Source of the DNA: Spirogloea muscicola | Taxonomy: Eukaryota > Streptophyta > Zygnematophyceae > Spirogloeales > Spirogloeaceae | NCBI GenBank assembly: GCA_009602725.1 | Contig: WELB01000001.1 | Location: forward strand, 1,411,340-1,427,221 | Length of the DNA stretch: 15,882 nt | Direction: 5' to 3' | In this document: positions 1-10,132 of the stretch, piece after piece | Layout: each line of letters starts with the position of its first letter | Numbering within the stretch: the stretch's first letter is position 1 | Notes under the pieces: generated by a model | What the model was told of the DNA's origin: nothing | Databases searched by the model: none | The model's input: the letters and a program-made list of their open reading frames with translations, nothing else | Program-made: the position numbers and the translations under genes

Positions 1-434
1 CCCCCCGCCCCCTTTCTTGTACTCTTGACAAATACATAAAAATGTCAGTTGCTCCAAAGAGAGTTCTTATATCTCACCTCTTGTCGATTGCGACCTTGAT
101 TGATCCCGCCTTTATAGGCTCCCTTCATGCCTCTACTGACCAGTGTTTATAGCGAAGCATGGCCCTCCTGTTCTGGCTTCTCACACAGCCTCAGAATGTT
201 GTTCAACTGGAGCTGCTTAAGGTCGTTCTCATCTGCTGATTTCGCAAGATTGACTACACAGAAGGTAGGAGCCAGATGGCAGCTGCATGTTGGTGTTCTG
301 CTCCTCCTAGCCATGTTGATTGCCAGCAGTCAGCCAACAGTATGCAATCTCTCAGGAATGAGCAATCTCTCAGAAACACATGGGAGGCTTCAAGAGCGAA
401 GACCCTCAAAGCACGCTGTCAGACCCCCCCCGTG
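1..434. other. Unassigned left edge with a short direct repeat
   Basis: I see no recognisable gene. The reading frames that cross this stretch look random and give no family match. A short imperfect tandem duplication is visible at about 344-379: the block GCAATCTCTCAG occurs twice with an 18-bp period. The first bases are a C-rich run cut by the window edge. Confidence 0.5.
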
Positions 435-701
435 CGAGGTGAAGCAGTGAAGTCCAGGCATGCGACTGGGCTTTCTGCGGCGCAGTGGGGCCGGTCAGGG
501 GGCTTCAGGGGACGCTATGCGACCACCTTCTGAGGCTGCCACCTCCCTATTACGCTGGCCTTCCCCGTGGGAGGTGAAGCACTAGTGTTCAGGCATGCAA
601 CTGGGGTTTCAGCGGCGCAGTGGGGCCGGTCAAGGGGGCTTCAGGGGACGCCATGCGACCACCTTCTGAGGCTGCCACCATCCCCATTATGCTGGCCTTC
701 A
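435..701. repeat. Two-copy tandem repeat, period 136 bp
   Basis: The block starting GAGGTGAAGCA at 435 recurs at 571. Both copies carry, in the same order, an AGGCATGC motif, GGCGCAGTGGGGCCGGTCA, a GGGGGCTTCAGGGGACGC block, ATGCGACCACCTTCTGAGG, and an ending in GCTGGCCTTC. The second copy loses similarity near 700. The copies differ at scattered positions, so the duplication is not brand new. No open frame is preserved between copies, so it is probably non-coding. Confidence 0.85.
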
Positions 702-1285
702 CATCGAGTGCCTCCTTTCAAAGGAGCTGTTCTCTCTCGAGGCCGCTTGCGCTTGAACGAAGGTTCTTGCGGATGGGACATGGAGCAGGGCCGCGAGGAC
801 GGGGTGCAAGGGAAATGCGCCTCCAAATAAAAGGCTATGGCTGTGAAAGGCCAGCCCAAAAGATCGGAAAAATGTCCAAAACTCAAGAATGTGCAGACCC
901 ACGAAGCATTCCGACGTGCGGAGCGACTCAATCACCGCAACAGTCGGAATGACTGACAACCGCAAGGAGTCGCCCTGTCGATAGAGAAGAGGCTCTGCCG
1001 GTGAATAGAAGCAGCTCTTCCAGAGGGGCCGACGGCTGTAAGGTGCCAGCCCTGCTTCCCGGTCGGCAGCCAGGGCACGGGCGGCCAGCACGCAGATGCA
1101 AGGCAAGTGCCATAAGAGAAAACTGCAGCTGCTGGTATCACAAGAGCGGCAGCGAGGTGAATGCGAAAGAGAGGCAACCACGAGTGCTTGGTGGGTGTGC
1201 GCCGCTCCGGGTCGGGTGGATGGGCCGCGAGCGGCTGGCGGGCCGCGGGGCGGGGGGGGAACGGTGGGCCCCCCAGGCCACATGT
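702..1285. other. Unassigned, with one minus-strand hairpin repeat copy
   Basis: No gene is recognised. At 839-857 there is a minus-orientation copy of the dispersed hairpin repeat (GGCTG stem, CAGCC stem), described separately. The stretch at 1200-1270 is very G-rich, and long frames there are explained by base composition rather than by protein similarity. Confidence 0.4.
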
Positions 1286-1334
1286 CCAATCAGCCCGATC
1301 GGCCGATTGGCGCCTTCTGACAATGTCTTATAAA
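1286..1334 (+). promoter_or_regulatory. Possible promoter: paired CCAAT boxes and TATAAA
   Basis: CCAATC (1286-1291) and its inverse GATTGG (1305-1310) flank a CCGATCGG-like core, giving a near palindrome. TATAAA follows at 1329-1334, about 20 bp downstream. This order resembles a rightward core promoter. I cannot identify a convincing protein downstream, so the transcript, if any, is unknown. Chance occurrence is possible because TATAAA is a common hexamer. Confidence 0.3.
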
Positions 1335-2794
1335 GTCTCATAGCGCAAACCCAGCACCAAGTACTTGAATGCTGACCATATCCTGGCAGGCGCCTCAGGC
1401 TACAAGGGGGGGAACTTCCTTACGGTTGCTGATCTTCAAAGTACGGCTGTTGATTACTTTACTGAGCGGCCACAAGTGAGTGGACGAAAGAGCTGTGTGC
1501 AGCCACAAGTATTTCCTGGTTATCGTGAGTGGTTCACGCTTTCCAGTTACTTTGGACCCTGTCGACAATATGGGGCTGGCGTTTTAAACCATCGGCCTCC
1601 TTGAATGAGCTATTTCTATGCTGGAAACAAGTGAATCTCACAGATGGCGGATCACACCCACAGATTCTGTCCCGCTGGCAGCACATACTCCTGGAAAATC
1701 GTGGCTCGACAGTTCCCAGCGGCTTGCGTGATGAGCGGCGGCAGGGCAATAACCTGAGCAGCCTTACTTGACTGATGCAGGTTCGCTGGCTCATATGTAC
1801 TTTGTGCGCCCCGGTGTGGCGAACCCTGGGGTCTTCTTTGCATCAGCGACATGTTGACCAAGCTGTGGCTGCCACCTCCTAAGACCGGCGGAGCATATTC
1901 TTCGCTGGTGCAGAAAACTTTCGACTGCGGCTGTTGACTAGGGGTCAAAAGTTGCAGCCACTTTGCTTTGCTGAGTGTTCCGTCCCTCCAGGTTCTTTTT
2001 CCTCTCTCGTCCATTGTTTTGGGCTTTGGGATGGCCTTCGTTAGCCAGCGGGCTCATCAGGGGGCCGATAGTAGAGAGTGTTCAATTGCTGTTGAAAGAG
2101 TCGCCCCTGCACCTCTACCTCTACCTCGAGGCAATTCCATTGCTACGTCTTCGACGATTTTACTCCAGCCCCCAGAGGAAGGCTTGCTGCCTCGTCTTCT
2201 GATAGAGGAGCCTACACTGCGAGGACCCTCTCGTTTCCAGCACTTGAGCAGCCTTCGGGGGCTAGCCAGCAAGAGTCGTCCACCCTTGGAGTAGGTGCAT
2301 TGTTCTGGGCTCTCTTGCCAGAGCCTTGTTCCTTTACTTATCTGCCCCTTTTAAAGAGGCATTCCTGTCCGTGGCACTTGGGAGTCATCAGTCTTACCGT
2401 CGTGTAATGTCTCTCGGTTACCGGCTCTTTTTGAATGCTTATTTACGACCAATTAGCTCGTGTTCAGCCACGCGATTGCTCATTTGTGGCTTGCTGGGTT
2501 GGCATTTTCCTGGTGCCGTCCTTTTCCACAACGTACATGTTCGTTGAGCTGGACACTTGCAGACACAGTCTTAGGTGGAGTGCGTTTAATTCTTCCTTGC
2601 AAGCCACCTACCTTCTTCTTTGGAGCCTGCAACAGGATGCCTGTGTCCAGGCTACCACTCCTTTCATTCTTTCTGGGCTGGCCACTTGCCTTCGGCTTGA
2701 GTTCCACTTATTATCATCCACTGTATGTTGCTGCACAGGCTTTTCCTACTGGATGCCGTCCAGCCCAATCCTTGATGTGAACTATATCAGCCTC
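1335..2794. other. Unassigned repeat-derived sequence
   Basis: Frames here are short, overlap in several registers and match no family I know. Fragments reminiscent of the dispersed repeat are scattered through the stretch, for example GGGCTGGC near 1571 and CCTTTTAAAGAGGCATTCC near 2348. This looks like non-coding, decayed repeat sequence. Confidence 0.4.
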
Positions 2795-3158
2795 GGGCTG
2801 GCTTTTCACAGCCCTTGCCCCCATTGGGAGAGCCACTTCTTCTATCAGCCTGGATGCTCACAGCTATCGCTCCTTCGGCACATACTTCTTGTAACGAATG
2901 CTGTGGATCGCCAAGCCCGGGCTGCCGGCGACGCAAGGAAAAGCGGGAGGCATTGGGATGGGGCCGCAACGGTAAAACTGAGCAACGGTTACTGCAGGGG
3001 CAAGGGTCCAGGGGTCCGAGGTTGGGTGAAGAACTCACCCCCTCTCCCATCTCGGGTGCCCCCTTTATAGCCCGACGGACTGCGAGCCCGGCCATACGGG
3101 CCCGGGTGGGATGTTCGGCACCCAGTCTCTCGTTGATGACCCGTCCACGAACCTGTCG

Positions 3159-3266
3159 ACGGCTATCAACGGCTACCACCGACAATCTACCCGTCACTCG
3201 CAGCTGACGGTCACTACCCCCAGGCTATCGTCAGCCGTCTATCATCCCCGTCACTACTAACGGCTA
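3159..3266. repeat. Cluster of ACGGCTA and CCGTCACT motifs
   Basis: ACGGCTA occurs at 3159, 3169 and 3260. CCGTCACT occurs at 3191 and 3248, with a related GACGGTCACT near 3206. They sit in a low-complexity stretch with no open frame of note. This may be a decayed satellite or a binding-site cluster; nothing decides between these. Confidence 0.35.
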
Positions 3267-3414
3267 ACAATGCCGTCAAGGCAGTCTACAGCGCTGCCAC
3301 CTCCCGTTGCCGTTCCAGCGCCAGCACCATGCTGTCTCGCGTGTCACGACTCCGGGTTGCGCCGCTCTCAGCTCTATATCAAAGCCACGCTGCCCAGCCT
3401 GGTGAAATTGTCCG

Positions 3415-3505
3415 TCTCCAGGCATCTGTCAAGCCTTTCCTGCGGCACTGACAGTCAATTTATTTATCAGCCGGATGAGGTATCTAATCTCCAGGCATCT
3501 GTCAA
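3415..3505. repeat. Direct repeat, 18 bp, spaced 73 bp
   Basis: TCTCCAGGCATCTGTCAA occurs exactly at 3415-3432 and again at 3488-3505. The bases after each copy are also loosely alike (a CTGCGGCACTGACA versus CTGCATTGACA block), so a longer unit of about 45-70 bp was probably duplicated. No coding function is apparent. Confidence 0.7.
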
Positions 3506-4119
3506 TACATTACAGCTGCATTGACATTCCAGCCATGTAAATTCGTTACACTTCTGCTCCACTTGCCAACCACTACAGTGGATGATGACCATTTAACTGT
3601 GACTGCACTTCTCGCTCGATTTTCGACGCTTTCAGGCTTTGGATATTCATGAGCGTGCTAGGTGCGCTCTAAGCCAGGCCACTGGATTCCATGTAGGTGC
3701 TCCGACTCCCCAAGTAGCCTGCTGGAACTCAATGTGCTCACTCGTGAGTTTGAGGTCTTCCAGGCACTCATAGTATTCACTGAGCAGGCCATCTCAGTGG
3801 TCTCTACGCTTGTTGTCTCCTATAGACATTGTCCATTCTTCTATGATCTGGCCTTTCGACAGGCCGCGCCCCCTTTATAAGAGCCACTTTCACTTTCGGC
3901 CTGTACAATATCATAGCTCGCTCTGGCAATTCTTCCAATTGGCAAAACTTTTCATCTCATGTTCATCACGCGCGCCCCTCTCTTGTGGGCCGGCCGCCCC
4001 TTCGGGCTGCGGGCAGTCACATCGGCGTACCCCTTTTTTCCCTTCTCGTTCTTTGTTCATTCTTTTTTGGGCTGGCTTGTCCAGCCCCTATCCTCAATGG
4101 GCGAGCCCTTTCTTTTTTG

Positions 4120-4440
4120 GAAAGTAGATGGTGCCCGGCGGAGCGAGGGCTCGGCCATATGGCAAGAGGCCAAGCGCCGCATCGGATCGCTGGGCAGCCG
4201 TCGATCGAGCCGCAACCGCTGTGGGCCTCGCCTGGGCCCACCTGGCGGTCAGCCTGCCTCTGCGACGGCGTGGCAGCTCCCCTGCCCACGTGGTTGCCCT
4301 TTCGGACAGTGCCTACAACCATGGCCCTCGGGGCGCCGCGCCCCCACGCCGACGAAGCGGTTGTGGGACGCCAGCTTCGCTTCGCCCAATAAGAGGTGCT
4401 ACGGCCGACGCCCTGAGATGTGAAAGGCCGGCGTCCGACG
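4120..4440. other. GC-rich island without a recognised gene
   Basis: This segment is markedly GC-rich compared with its surroundings and carries overlapping long frames on both strands. None shows a conserved domain or sensible composition: they are rich in Arg, Pro, Ala and Gly as expected from GC bias. I do not call a gene here. Confidence 0.35.
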
Positions 4441-4899
4441 TTGACCCTCCCTCAAGGGGGGGTGCAGCCCTTCTTCTTTTTTGGCTGGCTTCTGCCAGCC
4501 CCTCTCTTCTATGGGCGAGCTCATTCTTCTTGGTGGCTCGGTGCCTTCTGGGCACTCACTCGCACTCAAGCTCCCTCAGACCTTGTCCATTCTTTTGGGC
4601 TGGCCTTTCCCAGCCACCAGTCAATTTGGCCGCCCTTTCTCTGGGTTTTGTGTTCTGCTACCGCATGCTTTTATCTATGTCCCTACAGCGGTCCCAAGCG
4701 CTAGCTGGCACCGCCGCGCTGGTCGCTCCCTTGCAGCAGCCTCCGGCTTGCGCAGCGGGGTCGCTCTTCCTCCCCTCCCTCAGCTCATCTGACTTCCTAC
4801 TGCTGACACGGGGGTACTAAGAGCGCCCTGTCTGCCTAGCCTGGGTGTGGCTCTGTCATGAACACCTGTATGCATCTGGCTGGCCTCTTACAGCCGCTC

Positions 4900-6160
4900 C
4901 CTAAATATCAGCAGCCGCATTCTCAAAGGGGCAGATGCTCTCAGGGGCCAGCCGAGAAAAACTGGACAAGGGGTGGGTACGTGGTGCAGCCCGAAAGGGC
5001 GTCCAGTCGAGGACATGGTGACTCTTACCAAAGTCAAACGGCTGCTGTCCAGTACTGCAGGAGTCAGATCATAGCTAAGATTTGATGCGTCTAACTGCAA
5101 GGGGCTGTTCTCAGGGGCCGCTGGCTGTCTTTCTACCAGATGTATGAGATGGCAGCAGAGGTTTAACGTGGGTTACCCAAGCAAGCGGCTCCTGCAAAGA
5201 CAGCCGCTCTACGCAGTAGAATGCAGCATGTCTGCCACGACACTGGCAGTCTGCCAGCAGCCTTGAATCCAGAAGCCAGGTACAGCAACTTCTGCTAGTA
5301 GAGGGTCACATTTCGAAGGTGCTAAACTGTCATAGTACGCGCATGACGTGTATACGTCATTAATCAAGAGAGACAACAGGGCACACCTCCTCTTAAAAGT
5401 GACAAGACATGATAAGAAGTCATTGAGCTCAGTAGAGAGTGAGCAAACCTGCACACCTCTGAAGCTACTTGTCATCTCACTACGTAGTGGACATTATGTA
5501 TGCAGAAGTCCATGCATGTACCGTACAGATCGACTTCACGACACTTTCAATTGCAGGACCTGGCCTCGAAATCCACAAAAACAATTACGAGCAGTGTGTA
5601 CCTTATATGGTACGTTCTTCTATCCAGACATTTGTTCAGACAAATACTGCCAAAAAGGAGGGGTTTAGCAGACCCCCTTCAACTAGCAGTTTGTAAAGAG
5701 CAATGCTGTTGGATAGGGGATGCCGTATCATAGTTGACAAGGCTTTTCCTGCAATGCTATATGCCGAGCTTCTAGGCTTGTGACTAGGGATGGGCAATAT
5801 CCAAGAATCACAAGAGCAGAAGCCGGCGATTAAGAGGAGCTTGGGAGAATGGGCAGGAAGGGAGAGGGGGCTTGAATGAGGTCTTGCAGCTTGATTAACG
5901 TTATCCTGCATCTAAAAGAAAGGCCGGCAGCCGGCATCAGGTTCCTTGCGAGGCATGTTCCAACTTGATTGACACCCTGCAAGGACGCTGAGGCTGGCTC
6001 CCAATTGCACGAACACCACCGACTGGTGCAGCTTCAAAACCTGGAGAAGGTAGATTGTGCAGGGGTGGCGCCACCACCCTTCTCACCAACTTGGGTGCTT
6101 CTCCGAGAAGCTTGAATCTTGGCTAGCATCAGCACCGCTCCTCCATGCCGCATGCACGGG
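4900..6160. other. Unassigned region downstream of the AP2/ERF gene
   Basis: No protein family is recognised. The part adjoining 6160 is the probable 3' UTR of the minus-strand AP2/ERF gene, but I could not place a polyadenylation site. A purine-rich stretch lies at about 5834-5872. The rest is intermediate in base composition with only short frames. Confidence 0.4.
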
Positions 6161-8054
6161 CTAGGGTGCCATCGGGCCACTGCCAGCTTGCAGCCTTGGG
6201 CTTGGCGACTGGCCTGTTGGGGAGGGCGACGACGTGGGACTTTCGCTCGCGTCCATATTGGATGGGCCGGCTGCAGTTGCAAGCTCGGAAGAGAGACCAC
6301 CCTGGCCCGCTGGCCATCGCGGATTGAGCTGACCATGGCCACTACCACCAGGTTGCAGCAGAGTAGTTAAAGGGAAGTTGGTCCGGGCCTTGGCGCCGCG
6401 CAGCTTGGAAGCTGCGTGATCATACGCTCGCGCGGCGTCCTCTGGAGTGTCAAATGTTCCAAGCCACACACGCGACCGCTTGCGGGGAAAGCGTATCTCT
6501 GCCACCCACTTGCCCTCGTGGCGCTGGCGAACTCCACGATAGAGCTTGTTTCTCCCGGGGTTTGGGCCCACGTTTGGGTTGAGCCCAGGCTGCATGTCCC
6601 CAGCATCCTCGGCAAAAAGCTGCTGCGTACGGCGCTCCAGGATTGGACTGCCTCCGGACAACACCACCTGGCCAGCGTTGCTGTAGGCCCAGGACTGCAG
6701 GAGTGGACTCTGGCGGCTGCTCTGCTGTGCATGCTCCGCCAAGCCGCCGAGGTCGACGGGCCCCCCGGTCATGGGAGCTGAGGTCCTCCAGCTCTCCAGC
6801 ATTGGTGGCATCACTGCCGTTGAGCTGCTAAGGGGGGGGAGCCCGTCGGAGCTTTGCAGCTGAGGCAGGGTTGATGCATAACCTGCCACAAGGAACATTG
6901 CTCAAGGTCAGCAACTTCCTAGGCTGAAGGGAGTCAGGTACTTGTCTATCCTCATCATCAACTGGCAAGCAAGCCTGTCCAAGAAGTGACAGGATCATAC
7001 TGGACATGGTCATGGTGAGCATTTCACGAGGGTCAATCCCATCTGCAGGGCTGGGGCGCACCTTGACTAGAGAAAAGGCTCAGGAAATTGGGCCAGCTGC
7101 TTGTCAAATCGGGCAGCCTCGCTGACGCTGATGGTGCGAGTGCAGCCATGTCCTCTTCAAGTGCCGCCGCCGTGAGCAGATCAGACTTGGCAGTGTGGTC
7201 GGCCACAAGCCGCTGCCTGGCAGATGCATAGGCCTTGGGGTCTGTAAACATGCCGAGGAGCGGCTGCAGCTGCTGCAGCGCATGCTGCGACTGCGGCTGC
7301 TGCTGCTGCTGCTGCAATGGCAGCTGCCACTGCTGCGACCGGTCCATCTGCGGGTGCTGCTGCTGCTGGCTCTGCATCTGGGGCATGAATGACTGCGGAG
7401 GAGGGCCAATTGGCTCAAATGCTGGCAGCGCGCTCTGTGGTTTCTGAGGTGCCTGCATGGAGAGCACCTGTGCAACAGGAGGACAAGCGGCGAAGTTGCT
7501 TGAGTTGGGTCATCGGATCGACGTATCGAGCGTGGGCGTGAGGCAGGCATCAGCAGCCCTGGACTGGTTTCTGTTGCACTAAGAGGTCCATCGCGGAGGG
7601 TGCCTAGGCTGACCTTGTTCGCTTGTGCGAAGGCGACATCGTCGTCAAGGCCAGAGACGGAGGCCCAAGGCTGGAGCGAGTGCCGCTGGAGCGACACGGC
7701 ATGCAGCTCCGACGAAGGCTGGGCCGTCGCCGGAGAGGTGTGCATGCCGATGAGGTCGCGCGTCGGGGCGGCGGACGGCGCCCGGGGGCTGCCGTGAGAC
7801 CTCTGGAAGCCGGCGGCGTCCGTCAGGGCCTGCAGCGGAGGCGGCTGAAGAGGGAGCGTCGCGGCGGCGGGGAGCGGGAGGCAGAAGGGGCTCTCGAAGG
7901 CCGTGGCACTCCAATGGTGGTGGTGGTGGTGCGATGGCTCCAATGGCGCCGCGGCACGCCACGCCGCAGCGGGGTGGCGCTCGAGCAGGGAGGCCGCCAT
8001 GGGGGGCGGCGAGGGGGGCGGGGGCGGCGGGGCCTGGTCGGGGGCCGCCTTCAT
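6161..8054 (-). CDS. AP2/ERF-domain transcription factor, DREB-like
   Basis: Probable nuclear DNA-binding regulator. The model has three exons: 7614-8054, 7062-7467 and 6161-6882, giving 522 residues. Junctions are AAG|gtcagc to ttgcacag|GTG (phase 0) and CAAG|gtgcgc to gtggcag|GT (phase 1). One AP2 domain lies at about residues 395-453, with the [19 protein letters not shown] block, [16 protein letters not shown] and a C-terminal [11 protein letters not shown]. Valine after the KW pair and the RQRH motif recall the DREB/RAP2.4 (A-6) group, where tryptophan usually follows RQRH; here it is glutamate. Outside the domain the protein is low complexity: a proline run (about 9-18), six histidines (42-47), a Q-rich tract (about 172-216) and a Ser/Pro-rich C-terminus. 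The ATG at 8054 is the first in the open upstream frame. The domain is certain; the N-terminal exon is less so. Confidence 0.85.
6371..6544 (-). other. AP2/ERF DNA-binding domain coding segment
   Basis: This encodes the roughly 58-residue AP2 fold. The conserved elements are YRGVRQR in the first strand, WVAEIR in the second, RVWLGTF in the third, and an [17 protein letters not shown] helix. In known AP2/ERF proteins the three strands contact GCC-box or DRE-type DNA through the Arg and Trp residues seen here. The whole domain is within one exon. Confidence 0.95.
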
Positions 8055-8299
8055 GCCTGCGCCGCCGCCGGCGGCATGGCGGGGCTCGGGGGGGGGGGAG
8101 TGGCGGAGCTGGCCGGAGAAGGGCGCGGCTGCTGGTGTCCAGAGGGCGGCTGTGGAAGGCAGCCGGGTGGCGCAGAGAGGGTCGTTCGTGACGGCGGCAG
8201 CGGACCCGCGGGCCAGCAATGGGAAATCAGATGGGCGGGCCGGGGAGTAAGAGCAGCAACCCCGCTGGCCGGGGGGGGGGGCCCGCAACGACGCGCCTC

Positions 8300-8800
8300 C
8301 GCCGGGGCGCCCGGCTCGGGTCTGCCCTGCGCGCCACGTGTCCCCCCCCGTCGGCGCCCTCGCCTTGACTGGGACGTCACCGCCGGCGCCGCGCGCCTTG
8401 ACGGCCGCGGGGGCTCCCCCCCCCCTCCCCGCCGCCCCATCGTGTCCCGTGCTCGCCCCTCCCCCTAGCGCCCACCCCCCTCCTCACAGCCCCGCGGAGC
8501 CCTTGGCCACGTGGCGAGTTCTGAACCGCCGGGCATGCACCACGTGAGCTCCTCGGCCCCCGATTGGATGCCGCTTGGCCCGGCCAGCTCGGAGATCCCC
8601 CGCCAGCCGAGCCAGGACGCTGGCGCACCAGACCGGATCTTCCTTGCTGGCGCCCGACGTCCTGCCACCTGGCGCCAGCGGCGGCGCGCGATCGCTACCT
8701 GGCGCCATCGGACGGCGTGGCGCGAGAACTGGGGCTGCCCCCCTCACCTGGGGCAGCCGCCTGTACCTACCATTAGCAGCTCCGGCTAAGGCAACAGGCA
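8300..8800 (-). promoter_or_regulatory. Upstream region of the AP2/ERF gene with three G-boxes
   Basis: CACGTG occurs at 8335-8340, 8508-8513 and 8541-8546. An ATTGG (CCAAT on the gene's strand) is at 8563-8567, and GACGTC cores are at 8373 and 8655. ACCTGGCGCCA is repeated at 8667-8677 and 8697-8707. G-boxes are known bZIP/bHLH sites in plants and algae. No TATA box is evident, so transcription may start from a GC-rich, TATA-less promoter. The link to this gene is inferred from position. Confidence 0.45.
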
Positions 8801-9068
8801 GCTAGGGTCACTCTGAAGTGCACCTTCTTAAGATGACCAATCTTACTATCTACTTCCATATTATCTACTTCCAAGACATTGATGATGAAGGACTAGACAC
8901 AACCTTCGAGGTAGAAGACATTCACTGCGTAGTATGGCTAGTATGTCACTCTTCTGATCGTGAATTGTGATGAAAATTTGTTTTGTGAGGCATGGAAGCT
9001 TCTAACTCTATCCTTGAATGCGAAATTACTAATTGGAAGCCTACATTTTTAGCAATGCTGAGGTTGTC
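8801..9068. other. AT-richer spacer
   Basis: The base composition drops abruptly from the GC-rich promoter to a more AT-rich spacer with no open frame of note. A loose direct repeat (CTATCTACTTCCA followed by TTATCTACTTCCA) lies at about 8848-8874. I see no gene. Confidence 0.4.
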
Positions 9069-9982
9069 TTAAAGTGATTCACCCTTCTGCCCGTCTTTGA
9101 ATGCACTTGGCGGGGTCCTTCGATGCCAAAAGCAGAGATGAACAGGGTGATCTCCTTCCCGACGCCCTTGAGCCCTCCACCTGGTATGAACGGCCTCTGA
9201 TACAGGCCAAGCAAAGATTGCACAGAGGAATGAAGAGCAAGCCCCGAGCAATGATCGTGCACGGGGAAGTTGGAAAACTATTTGGTGAGCTCCAGGCTCC
9301 AACATAGCAGAAGCGGTAGACGCTCTACAACCCGTACATTGGACTTTCAGGCCGTAGCAGCCAACCTTTGTGCCGTCCTTATCCATTATGATCAGCTTGA
9401 GCACAGAACCAGCCACGCAATCAAACAGGGCACTTGACAGGTACCCAAGACCTGGCATCGTGCTTGTTTCAAAGTCACTGGCAGAAGCCGTCACCGCAAT
9501 TGAGAATCATAGACAACTAGGCTCCTAGGTCGAAGTCACTGTGCTCAGTTCCCCTGCAAAGCAACCCTCCTTCACTTCCTGCAGATATTGAAGTCGCAAC
9601 TGTGAATCTGCTTCAGTCAACTTTGCACGAGCTTATGGCCATGCGTTGGTCTTAGCAAGATGGAGATTTTGAGACGCAGTGGCAATAGCGGCTGGAACGT
9701 CCCAGAAGCACTTGTTGGTAAGAGCGATTCAGAGACGATGACATTCCTGGTTCTTACATCATGACTTCTCCAAGGACATGCCTGGCCTCTCCTACCTACC
9801 TGCTCCAAGGACTGCTCTCGACTCGACTTCTTCTGGACCATGAGAAGCAGAGATCCTGACTTCAGCACTGCACAAAAGTTTTGCTTAATATCTACAATCG
9901 CTTTTCTGCATCCTTGCTGGACCTCATCTGAGGGGCCCATCCTTGCCAAAGTAAGAGCTGCTGGCTTCTGCGGCCTCCGCAA
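9069..9982 (-). CDS. Candidate exons of an unrecognised gene
   Basis: Two minus-strand blocks look coding but match no family I know. One, about 9786-9963, reads through LARMGPSDEVQQG and NFCAVLKSGSLLLM and ends at a good donor, GAGCAG|gtaggt. The other, about 9317-9480, begins after a ttctgccag acceptor and reads through MPGLGYLSSALFDCVAGS and KLIIMDKDGTKVGCYGL. A third possible block at about 9100-9210 includes GGGLKGVGKEITLFISAFG. I could not join them in one phase or find a start or stop, so this may be one gene, parts of two, or a decayed copy. Confidence 0.25.
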
Positions 9983-10132
9983 GACGAGGAACTACAAAAG
10001 TGGTGCTTTTGATGACAAAGCCTGTCGCTGCAGACGACAGCATCGAGGACTAGTAACCTATTCTTTCACCTGCTATGAATTCTGAAGCAGATCTGTGGAC
10101 GCCCGAATCTATATGTATTGCACACAAGCATG

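Larger units (their letters stand above)
2795..4895. repeat. Dispersed short hairpin repeat family (several copies)
   Basis: Several plus-orientation copies share a stem GGCTGG...CCAGCC, followed in most by a C-rich spacer, a GGGAGAGCC or GGGCGAGC-like block and a T-rich tail. Clear stems are 2795-2800 with 2809-2814, 4069-4075 with 4081-4087, 4483-4489 with 4494-4500, 4598-4603 with 4610-4615, and 4878-4882 with 4891-4895. A weaker copy is at 3850-3865 (GGCCT, AGGCC). Further copies lie outside at 839-857 (minus) and 12330-12347. Loop sequence and length vary while the stems stay paired. The flanks are too degenerate for me to define element ends, and no target-site duplication was found. 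Confidence 0.6.

Noticed and set aside
4128-4820. 230-codon plus-strand frame
   Set aside because: It lies over a GC island and hairpin repeats, other frames are equally open, and no conserved motif is seen.
6992-7042. Extra AP2/ERF exon reading [13 protein letters not shown]
   Set aside because: Its acceptor is only 19 nt from the previous donor, too short for an intron. Direct splicing of 7062 to 6882 keeps phase and uses good sites.
7226-7380. CTG/CAG-rich stretch as a non-coding microsatellite
   Set aside because: It is in frame within an AP2/ERF exon and encodes the Q-rich tract.
7623-8468. Long plus-strand frame of 281 codons rich in Gly and Arg
   Set aside because: It is antisense to the AP2/ERF first exon and its GC-rich promoter. 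Its composition reflects GC bias and it has no domain.
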